Shown: piece after piece, positions 14,480-20,773 of the stretch | Layout: each line of letters begins with the position of its first letter | Position numbering within the stretch: the first letter of the stretch is position 1 | Origin: a virus | Virus record (IMG/VR): IMGVR_UViG_3300042402_002503 | Location: 1-25,056 of that record | Reading direction: 5' to 3' (one strand) | DNA: 25,056 bases | Position numbers and translations under genes: made by a program | Notes under the pieces: generated by a model | The model's database searches: none | What the model saw: the letters and a program-made list of their open reading frames with translations, nothing else | Told to the model about the DNA's origin: nothing

Positions 14480-14740
14480 ATGGAAACAAAGAAAACCACA
14501 TCACCAGTAATAACTGATAAGGATATTCTAATTATCCGTCAGTCACAAATGGAAAGAGCAATTGAGTATTACCAAACAATTAAAAAACTTCCATCAACAA
14601 AAGACATAATAAAAACAGCATCCATGTTTGAGTATTTTATCAAATACGGATATAGTGATAGTTTAATGAAAAAATTAGATGCGTTGGATGAGCACATAGA
14701 ACAACGGATACCATCCTTTCCAGTAAATCTACCACTATAA
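14480..14740 (+). CDS. 86-aa helical protein
   Basis: A helical protein beginning METKKTTSPVITDKD, with helices around QMERAIEYYQTIKKLP and TKDIIKTASMFEYFIKYGYS. No motif beyond the helices is seen. It is two bases after the preceding gene and ends just before two hairpins, so it closes a two-gene transcription unit. Confidence 0.6.
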   Translation: METKKTTSPVITDKDILIIRQSQMERAIEYYQTIKKLPSTKDIIKTASMFEYFIKYGYSDSLMKKLDALDEHIEQRIPSFPVNLPL

Positions 14741-14747
14741 AGATATA

Positions 14748-14783
14748 GGTTCACTTTTTTATTGCTCACATTTTAAGTGAACC
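14748..14783 (+). other. Hairpin GGTTCACTT / AAGTGAACC upstream of a terminator
   Basis: A perfect 9-nt inverted repeat (14748-14756 with 14775-14783) with an 18-nt loop. It has no T run after it, and lies 5 nt before a true terminator hairpin. It may be an RNA stability element or a dyad operator. Confidence 0.6.
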
Positions 14784-14788
14784 ACAAT

Positions 14789-14823
14789 AACCCTCATCAG
14801 TAATGGTGGGGGTTTATTTTTTT
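14789..14823 (+). terminator. Rho-independent terminator
   Basis: AACCCTCATC (14789-14798), loop AGTAAT, GGTGGGGGTT (14805-14814), then TATTTTTTT. The stem has ten pairs, two of them G-U. It separates the small-gene region from the sigma-like gene. Confidence 0.8.
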
Positions 14824-14867
14824 AGGAACAAAAAGGGACACACTACTTACTTTTTATGTTTTTTTGG

Positions 14868-14875
14868 TATATTTA
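14868..14875 (+). promoter_or_regulatory. Possible -7 box upstream of the sigma-like gene
   Basis: TATATTTA followed by TAA, identical over 11 nt to the sequence at 11451-11461. It is 34 nt before the GTG start at 14910 and just behind a terminator. No TTG is found at the expected distance, so it may be an activator-dependent or phage-specific promoter. Confidence 0.35.
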
Positions 14876-14909
14876 TAACTGATAAAATAAATACTAACGG
14901 GTATTATTT

Positions 14910-15413
14910 GTGGATACAAGACAATGGTTAACAAAAAATTACACAGAATTACTTAACATAACCAAAAAAGTGGTTAAAAATGAAAGTGAAGTTGATGATG
15001 TGTTCCAATGCGTAGTAGAACAGGTATTACTCAAAGACAAAAAGTTGGATACTATAGATGACAAACAAAAGTTATATTATTTTATTAGGGTGGTTAAGAA
15101 CAATTATTACAGTAAAACTAGTTCATACTATTACCAATACAAAAAGAGTTCAACACATAACCTACAATTTGATGAAACCATATATGAGAACATACCTGTT
15201 GAACCCTATAAAGAAAACCTACCGACAATGGAGTGGGTTAATGAACAACTTAAAGATTTGGACTGGTTCAGTAGGGACTTATTTTTATTATGGTTAGATA
15301 TGGGTAGTCTAACAGCGGTAAGTAAACAAACAACCATACCCCTTAACTCAGTGGGTAGATACATAAAAGACATAAAAATTATACTAAAAGAAAGATGGCA
15401 AAAATTAAATTAA
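14910..15413 (+). CDS. Sigma-factor-like protein (ECF type)
   Basis: A 167-aa protein whose only plausible start is GTG at 14910, because an in-frame stop lies just upstream and no early in-frame ATG is present. Residues 29-33 (DDVFQ) within SEVDDVFQCVVEQVLLKD resemble sigma region 2, where ECF sigmas have a DxxQ-type motif after a short helix; a Tyr-rich basic stretch follows (about 63-80). Residues about 122-157 form a helix-turn-helix-like region 4 (TAVSKQTTIPLNSVGRYIKD). This would let the phage redirect host RNA polymerase, perhaps to late genes. Similarity is at pattern level, and other helix-turn-helix regulators are possible. It lies between a terminator with a candidate promoter and the small-terminase region. 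Confidence 0.55.
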   Translation: MDTRQWLTKNYTELLNITKKVVKNESEVDDVFQCVVEQVLLKDKKLDTIDDKQKLYYFIRVVKNNYYSKTSSYYYQYKKSSTHNLQFDETIYENIPVEPYKENLPTMEWVNEQLKDLDWFSRDLFLLWLDMGSLTAVSKQTTIPLNSVGRYIKDIKIILKERWQKLN

Positions 15414-15619
15414 ACCATGAAAAAGTAGAAGTGATAAAACACCTACTTAAAACAACCAAAATGAAACACAAAGACATTGGTGCTTTGGTTAACATTTCAA
15501 GGGAACAGATTAGTAAGATTAACAAAGGTCTAAGGTGGGACTATGTAGATGTGCCAAGTAGAACAAGGGGACAATACCTATACTATAAATTACTCAATGA
15601 CACAAACAGAGATGAATAA
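15395..15619 (+). CDS. Small helix-turn-helix DNA-binding protein
   Basis: A 74-aa basic protein overlapping the end of the sigma-like gene by 19 nt. Residues 11-48 contain VEVIKHLLKTTKMKHKDIG then ALVNISREQISKINKGLRW, the classic two helices of a resolvase-like or Xre-like helix-turn-helix. The remaining tail is aromatic and basic. It most likely controls transcription within this phage; its targets are unknown. Confidence 0.65.
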   Translation: MAKIKLNHEKVEVIKHLLKTTKMKHKDIGALVNISREQISKINKGLRWDYVDVPSRTRGQYLYYKLLNDTNRDE

Positions 15620-16034
15620 GTTGTATAGTATGAAAGTTAAACACAGCCCATATCCAAAGGTTAAGTTTGAGAGTGGGACTGTTGATAGATACCAACAGAA
15701 GTCTTATTACTTTAATATATTGGGCTGGTACACACCAAATGGTGAGAACCTACACAAACCTATACAAGACTTATTTAAGTCCGTTAAAGCAAGTGTAATG
15801 GAGTTAAAAAAAGATGAGTGGTTCAAGGATATTATGATATCTTTTGATACAACACCTGTATATTGTAACCCAAACAACCCACACTTTATAACCTTTGAGT
15901 TTACCCTATACAGAAAACCAAATACAAGAATTGACAAATTAGAATTGTTGAAACATTTTAATGAACTGGCAGATGGAATATATTATAAACATTTTGACAA
16001 GTATGACACATTAACCATCACCAATAACAAATAA
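15612..16034 (+). CDS. Unrecognised 140-aa protein
   Basis: Overlaps the previous gene by 8 nt at GATGAATAA. Earlier in-frame ATGs (15549, 15597) exist, as does a later one (15630); I prefer 15612 because of the short overlap, which is typical of the neighbours. The sequence has FESGTVDRYQQKSYYFNILG, a strand pair, then LHKPIQDLFKSVKASVMELK and FDTTPVYCNPNNPHFITFEF. This alpha/beta layout is familiar from hypothetical proteins of similar phages but I know no function. Confidence 0.55.
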   Translation: MNKLYSMKVKHSPYPKVKFESGTVDRYQQKSYYFNILGWYTPNGENLHKPIQDLFKSVKASVMELKKDEWFKDIMISFDTTPVYCNPNNPHFITFEFTLYRKPNTRIDKLELLKHFNELADGIYYKHFDKYDTLTITNNK

Positions 16035-16045
16035 ATTGACAAATT

Positions 16046-16300
16046 ATGAGTTGTGAAAGTTGTAAAAATAAAATAACAGAATTAAAATTAAGTGATATGG
16101 GAAATTATACATTTGAGGAATTAGAACAAGCACATAAAATGGGGGACAGGTCGTCCTACTCCAATGATGAGCAAGCATGGTTTTATAACCTGTACAACAG
16201 AGTATTCAACCAAAATAAACAACCTGGTTGTGGTAAGTGTTTTGTAAATGTCCGTAAGCAGTTATCTACAAGATATCAGGCAGAAGCAGGACAATTATGA
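16046..16300 (+). CDS. Small zinc-ribbon-like protein before the terminase genes
   Basis: An 84-aa protein with two Cys pairs: C3-x2-C6 at the N-terminus (MSCESCKNK) and C-x2-C at about residues 62-65 (PGCGKC), followed by FVNVRKQL. Four cysteines this arranged could bind one zinc ion across a helical hairpin. I associate the end pattern, C-G-K-C-F-V-N-V-R, with small proteins encoded just before terminases in Bacteroidota phages. A DNA-binding or packaging accessory role is inferred. The next start overlaps its stop (ATGA). Confidence 0.6.
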   Translation: MSCESCKNKITELKLSDMGNYTFEELEQAHKMGDRSSYSNDEQAWFYNLYNRVFNQNKQPGCGKCFVNVRKQLSTRYQAEAGQL

Positions 16301-16728
16301 GTGATAACAAAAAGGGGAGACCTAAAGGAAGTGGTAGAGATAACGGGTTTAAGTTATCTAAGATGACTAATGCGGAAGTGGAGGACTTTTTGGTTCAGTC
16401 CACTGAACTCATCTTTACTAAACACCTATCATATAAAGAATATATTGAGTGGTGTAGACAACAAGACATATCAGTAAAACAGGCTAATGAGTACTGGGTT
16501 AGGGTATGGCAGTCAGTGAAAGAAAAGTTCAAGTTAAAGAAAGATGAACTCATTACCAAACACCTAAAAGCATACTGGGATATTCATAGTAGAGCACTTA
16601 CCAATAATGACTTATCCAACGCAAGACAGGTGTTAAATGACATCGCCAAGTTAACTGGCATAAATGAACCTGAGAGGTTGGACATCAAAGGTGAAAGTAC
16701 AATAATATTCAAGTTTGGAGATGAGTAA
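16297..16728 (+). CDS. Terminase small subunit
   Basis: A 143-aa protein starting in an ATGA overlap. It opens with a basic patch (KKGRPKGSGRD), then helices with TNAEVEDFLVQSTEL and YKEYIEWCRQQDISVKQANE, a DNA-binding helix-turn-helix arrangement. A long second helix (SVKEKFKLKKDELITKHLKA) fits the oligomerisation domain, and the closing part (TGINEPERLDIKGESTIIFK) is a common ending of small terminases. It recognises the packaging site and recruits the large subunit. Its position two genes before the large terminase supports the call. Confidence 0.72.
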   Translation: MSDNKKGRPKGSGRDNGFKLSKMTNAEVEDFLVQSTELIFTKHLSYKEYIEWCRQQDISVKQANEYWVRVWQSVKEKFKLKKDELITKHLKAYWDIHSRALTNNDLSNARQVLNDIAKLTGINEPERLDIKGESTIIFKFGDE

Positions 16729-17734
16729 TATAAACATCATAGATGGTGATAGTTTTGAGTTGATAAAGACACTTGCTGATAACTCTGTAGATTTGGTAAT
16801 AACCAGTCCACCATACGCTGACATTGTAAATTATGGTAAAAACATATCTGTGAAAAAACCCACAGAATATGTGGATTGGTTATTACCTTTATTTAATGAA
16901 ATACACAGAGTTCTTAAACCTAGTGGTAGTTTTATATTAAACATAAATGATAATTGTTCTGGTGGGTATAGAAACCCCTTTATTTATGAACTGATACATA
17001 GAAGTCAAAAGGAAACCAAACTAAAGTTTTATGACACTTACATCTGGCATAAAATGAACGGTATACCAAATGGTTCACCAAAAAGATTTAGGAATATGAC
17101 GGAGTTTATTTTTCACTTTGTCAAAGACCAAAAGGAGTTGAAGTTTTATATGGACAGGGTTATTGACAAACCCGCTCAGTCCACCATTGACAGAAGTAAG
17201 TATGAGTGGAGTGTTAAAGGACATGGTGAAATTATTGACGGACAAAGGGGTAATAAAAAAACAATACATTATGATGTAATTGTTGATAAAGGTATTAGAC
17301 CCGACAATGTGTTTAGATTTAGAACAGCGGCAACGGCAAGGGACAATACCATCCGTCATCCAGCACCATTTAATAAAGAATTACCAGAATATTTTATTAA
17401 ATTATTAACAGATGAAGGTGATGTTGTATTAGATATCTTTGGTGGTATTATGACAACGGGTATACCTTGTAAAGAAATGAACAGGGACTTCATCGGGTTT
17501 GAGTTAAATGAGAAGTACGCTGACTTTGGTAGGAAGCGTGTAATGGGTGAGGAATTGGATGAGTGGGTTATATGTCAGTATGACTTAGATGATAACTTTA
17601 TCCGTAGTTGGAGAACCATTACTGAAATAGAAACCACATTAGATTTTGATAGTCATAACCATATTGAAGATTGTTTAAGAAAGGGAAACCAAACAAGTTA
17701 TGGTTATAAGTGGAAATTAGAAAAAAGAATATGA
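16721..17734 (+). CDS. DNA methyltransferase (N4-cytosine-like) with C-terminal NUMOD1-like module
   Basis: A 337-aa protein starting at the ATG at 16721, which overlaps the small-terminase gene by 8 nt (an in-frame TTG six bases earlier is less likely). Residues 28-32 are TSPPY, the catalytic motif IV of the class usually making N4-methylcytosine. Residues 62-76 (HRVLKPSGSFILNIN) match the following conserved strand. The S-adenosylmethionine site lies near the C-terminus, as in the beta class: D238-I-F-G-G-I-M-T-T-G247, differing from the usual DPFxGxGTT. Residues about 282-337 (VICQYDLDDNFIRSW, then ITEIETTLDF, GNQTSYGYKWKLE) look like a NUMOD1-type DNA-binding module normally found in homing endonucleases. 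It could mark phage DNA against restriction or control packaging. Confidence 0.75.
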   Translation: MSNINIIDGDSFELIKTLADNSVDLVITSPPYADIVNYGKNISVKKPTEYVDWLLPLFNEIHRVLKPSGSFILNINDNCSGGYRNPFIYELIHRSQKETKLKFYDTYIWHKMNGIPNGSPKRFRNMTEFIFHFVKDQKELKFYMDRVIDKPAQSTIDRSKYEWSVKGHGEIIDGQRGNKKTIHYDVIVDKGIRPDNVFRFRTAATARDNTIRHPAPFNKELPEYFIKLLTDEGDVVLDIFGGIMTTGIPCKEMNRDFIGFELNEKYADFGRKRVMGEELDEWVICQYDLDDNFIRSWRTITEIETTLDFDSHNHIEDCLRKGNQTSYGYKWKLEKRI

Positions 17735-18957
17735 TAATACAAGGTTTTACACCACACCCCGACCAACGCACAAAGATTAACCAAATAGAACAAGAACACA
17801 TCAAGTATGTGGTATTGACTACAGGTCGTCAGTGGGGTAAAACATTACTAGCACAAAACCTTTTACTGAAATGGGCATTACAAACCCCTAACCAAACACT
17901 CATGTGGGTATCACCGGTATATTCTCAATGTAGGAAAGTGTTTAATGACATCACAAAAGCCATCGCCGATAGTGGTGTGGTAATAGAAAACAACAAGTCC
18001 AACCTACTAATAAAGTTTTTTAATGGTAGTGTAATACACTTTAAGTCTGGTGAAAGACCCGACACCTTGCGTGGTTATACATTGGACTATTGTATTGTGG
18101 ATGAGGCAGGGTTTATCAAAGATGATGTTTGGAACTTAGTGTTAAAACAAACAGTATTGGTTAAGGGTAAAAAAATATTATTCATTTCAACACCACGAGG
18201 TAAAAATTACTTATACTCACTAGCATTAAGGGGACAAGATGAAACACAAAATAGTTATTTATTCTTAAAAGGTTCATCCTATGATACCCCTTACATATCA
18301 AAAGATGAATTAGATGAAGCCAAAGCATCATTGCCTGAGGACATCTTTAGACAAGAATTATTAGGGGACTTTATAGATAGTGGGGGTGAAGTTTTTAATG
18401 ACATTGACAGATATTGTGTGTTAACAAATTACACACCCCCACAACAAAAAAACAAGTATTGGGCGGGTGTGGATTTTGGTAGACAAAATGACTACTCAGT
18501 TTTAACCATTTTTGATGATAACGGAAACTTAGTAGGGTTTTATAGGGAAAGACATAAGCCGTGGGGAGATATCATCACCAGCATAGCCCAAAAACTACGG
18601 GAATACAACGCAACATGTCAAGTAGAAGTGAACAGTATAGGTGATGTACTATATGAACAACTCAAACAGAAATATTCTAATGTTGAACCTTTTTTGACTA
18701 CCAACGCATCCAAACAGAATATTGTTGAGGACTTTATTTACGGAACAAATGAAGGGTTAATTAAACTACCAACTGAGGAATTAAACCCGTCATTATACAA
18801 TGAATTAAAAGCATTTACCTATGACTATAACTTAAAGTCAAGGAAAATATCATACGGGGCAGTTGAAGGAGCCCATGATGACATTATTATGAGTATGTGT
18901 ATAGCATACAATACCCTAAAAGTCCGTAAGACTAAGGGTTCATACTTCATTTATTAA
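17731..18957 (+). CDS. Terminase large subunit
   Basis: A 408-aa protein starting at ATG 17731 in an ATGA overlap with the methyltransferase gene (a GTG 21 nt earlier is in frame but unlikely). ATPase motifs are clear: Walker A at residues 32-38 (GRQWGKT), Walker B at 118-126 (LDYCIVDEA) with catalytic E125, and a coupling motif at 152-157 (ISTPRG). The RNase H-fold nuclease follows: D248 in WAGVDFGRQNDYSVL, a middle acidic strand (VEVNSIGDVLYEQL), and a last acidic pair in GAHDDIIMSM. It drives DNA into the prohead and cuts the concatemer. Its length is about normal, and every key residue is present. Confidence 0.93.
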   Translation: MIIQGFTPHPDQRTKINQIEQEHIKYVVLTTGRQWGKTLLAQNLLLKWALQTPNQTLMWVSPVYSQCRKVFNDITKAIADSGVVIENNKSNLLIKFFNGSVIHFKSGERPDTLRGYTLDYCIVDEAGFIKDDVWNLVLKQTVLVKGKKILFISTPRGKNYLYSLALRGQDETQNSYLFLKGSSYDTPYISKDELDEAKASLPEDIFRQELLGDFIDSGGEVFNDIDRYCVLTNYTPPQQKNKYWAGVDFGRQNDYSVLTIFDDNGNLVGFYRERHKPWGDIITSIAQKLREYNATCQVEVNSIGDVLYEQLKQKYSNVEPFLTTNASKQNIVEDFIYGTNEGLIKLPTEELNPSLYNELKAFTYDYNLKSRKISYGAVEGAHDDIIMSMCIAYNTLKVRKTKGSYFIY

Positions 18958-18975
18958 AAAATTATATTAAAAGAT

Positions 18976-19745
18976 ATGGAAAAACATGTGATAGAATATG
19001 ATGGTAAAGAATATACCATACAAGAACCCACCATTGAACTTTGGAACCAGTTACAAATATTAAAAGACTTATACACAGAAAAAGACTTTGGTTTGTTGTT
19101 GATATCCATTGCTACTGGTTTAGAGGTAGATGAACTAAAAAACGCAGATTGGTTAGGGGTTTATGAAGCATCCAACACCCTTGCTGAATATTTTATGACA
19201 AAGAGTGAACAATTTTACAATGAGTTTGACTTTCAAGGACAAAAATACAGATTTATTGACTTAGAAAACTTAACATTTGGTGAGTTCATTGACATAGATG
19301 AGTTCTTAAAACAACCCCTTGTAAAAAGACAGTCTCAATTACACATGTTGATGGCATTATTCTACAGAGAAGTGGGTGATGATGGTAAGATAGAAAAATA
19401 TGATGCCAGTAAATTAAAACACAGAAGTGATGTGTTTAGATTTTTACCAATAAAATACCTAAACGGAGCAATGCGTTTTTTTTTTCATTTAGAGAACATC
19501 TTACAAAGAAGTACACGCTCCTTTTTTCACAAGATGTTGTGGAGGATGAGGTGGAAACTACAAAGACTTTTGAGGGTTTTTGGGGGTGGTATTCAACACT
19601 TGTATATTTATGTAATGAGGACTTACTCAAATTACAAGAAGTGGCTAGTAAACCGCTTTTAGAAGTATTCAACTTTCTAACTTATATGAAAGATTTGAGT
19701 ATGTTAAGAGAAAGGGAACTCAAAAAACAACTTAAGAAATTATGA
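18976..19745 (+). CDS. Tail-assembly-type protein split by a -1 shift at a T10 tract
   Basis: The first frame begins at 18976 and reads MEKHVIEYDGKEYTIQEPTI and so on through FIDLENLTFGEFIDIDEFL to KYLNGAMRFFF at T10 (19476-19485). Continuing in this frame gives an odd Arg- and Trp-rich tail ending at 19662 (228 aa). Shifting by -1 at the T tract instead gives SFREHLTKKYTLLFSQDVVE, EDEVETTKTFEGFWGWYSTL and an ordinary acidic helical end that stops at 19745, where it overlaps the next gene as ATGA. The joined product has 256 aa. The second frame is clearly coding by composition and coupling. The protein lies between the large terminase and tail genes, so it may be a tail-assembly chaperone. 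A sequencing error in the homopolymer is an alternative. Confidence 0.65.
19476..19485 (+). other. Slippery T10 homopolymer in the tail-assembly gene
   Basis: Ten consecutive T (ATGCG-T10-CATTT). Reading shifts by -1 here, which is equivalent to one extra U in the mRNA. Such tracts promote transcriptional slippage or ribosomal frameshifting, and are also prone to under-calling by sequencers. Confidence 0.75.
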
Positions 19746-20251
19746 ACTATGTAAACTTTAAGAATATCATTACAGATTTAGAGACTTTGGAAACAAACCA
19801 TAAGTCCTTAAATAGTTTTGGTGTGGGTGATATTAGACAACTTATTTACCTTACTCAAAAAAGGGACAATGTGGATAACACCACAGAAAACCAGGCTCCA
19901 ATTTATCCACTTATGTATGTGATACCAACCAATGTACAGCGTGATGAAAACTTTGTGACTTACAGACTTAATGTTTTGATATTGGATGTAATGAACGCAA
20001 ACAACTATGACATTGAAGTTGACTTATGGAGTGATACCTTACAAATTGCCGAGGATATACTGGCTCAATACAAGTATTCTGTGACTTCACAACAAGGAGA
20101 TTATGAAACAAGGTATGACTTAGTATTACCAGCAACAATAACCCCTTTTAGTGAAGCGTATGATGATATTTTAGTGGGTTGGAACTTAGACTTACAAGTG
20201 ATAGTAGATATGCCCCTCAACAGATGTTATGCCCCTTATAACTCATTTTAA
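19742..20251 (+). CDS. Tail terminator-like protein
   Basis: A 169-aa protein starting in the ATGA overlap with the split gene. Its centre (PIYPLMYVIPTNVQRDEN followed by YRLNVLILDVMNANNYDIEV) and then SDTLQIAEDILAQYKY show the strand-helix pattern of small tail-terminator or neck proteins in Bacteroidota phages. The last part (TITPFSEAYDDILVGWNLDL) is the usual closing. It would cap the tail tube and join it to the head. The HK97 gp10-like gene follows two bases later. Confidence 0.6.
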   Translation: MNYVNFKNIITDLETLETNHKSLNSFGVGDIRQLIYLTQKRDNVDNTTENQAPIYPLMYVIPTNVQRDENFVTYRLNVLILDVMNANNYDIEVDLWSDTLQIAEDILAQYKYSVTSQQGDYETRYDLVLPATITPFSEAYDDILVGWNLDLQVIVDMPLNRCYAPYNSF

Positions 20252-20253
20252 TT

Positions 20254-20772
20254 ATGGAACCAGAACTACAAGCATTTATGACAAGGTGGGGTGGTATCTT
20301 TGTAAATGAACTCAAAGCACAACTTCAGTTATCATACAAATACGCACCAGGTATAAATGGTGATGCTTATAGTAGAGGTAGAAATGAACAATATTCTGGA
20401 CAAGAAAAAAAGGTAAACACGGGAGCATTACTCAATAGTATTTCAGCAAGTATAACCCCTGATGGTTTAGAATTGTTAATGTTGGATTATTGGGAGTTTG
20501 TTAACTACGGTAGGAAGGCAGGTAAGTATGTACCTATAAGACCCTTAGAAGTATGGGCATCACAAAAGGGCTTTCCAAACCCTAAGTCAGCAGCATTTGG
20601 AATATCAAGGAACATCTTTAAGTTTGGTATAGCACCAACCAATTTTTATGACAACGCAATAAATGTTTTAGAGGGTAAGTTCAGCCAAGAATTAGAGGAC
20701 GCCGCAGCGGCATCATTTGAGTTATTTTTTAATAATTTATTAGAGAATACAATATCAACACAACCACAATAA
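20254..20772 (+). CDS. HK97 gp10-like head-tail or tail component
   Basis: A 172-aa protein with INGDAYSRGRNEQYSG, then VNTGALLNSISASI, then FVNYGRKAGKYVPIRPLEVW and ASQKGF. These fit the HK97 gp10-like family: a central strand-turn with (V/F)-x-Y-G, then P-x-R-P-L-x-x-W, with a helical end. Family members join head and tail in siphoviruses. Its neighbours (tail terminator-like gene before, large tail proteins after) are consistent. Confidence 0.65.
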   Translation: MEPELQAFMTRWGGIFVNELKAQLQLSYKYAPGINGDAYSRGRNEQYSGQEKKVNTGALLNSISASITPDGLELLMLDYWEFVNYGRKAGKYVPIRPLEVWASQKGFPNPKSAAFGISRNIFKFGIAPTNFYDNAINVLEGKFSQELEDAAAASFELFFNNLLENTISTQPQ

Positions 20773-20773
20773 A

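Noticed and set aside
16715-16720. TTG start for the methyltransferase
   Set aside because: An ATG six bases later gives an ordinary 8-nt overlap with the small-terminase gene.
17710-17730. GTG start for the large terminase
   Set aside because: ATG at 17731 gives the ATGA overlap used repeatedly in this genome.
19539-19745. Separate small gene starting at GTG 19539
   Set aside because: The frame is open from the T10 tract through to this point with coding-like sequence before the GTG; it is better read as the second half of the tail-assembly gene.
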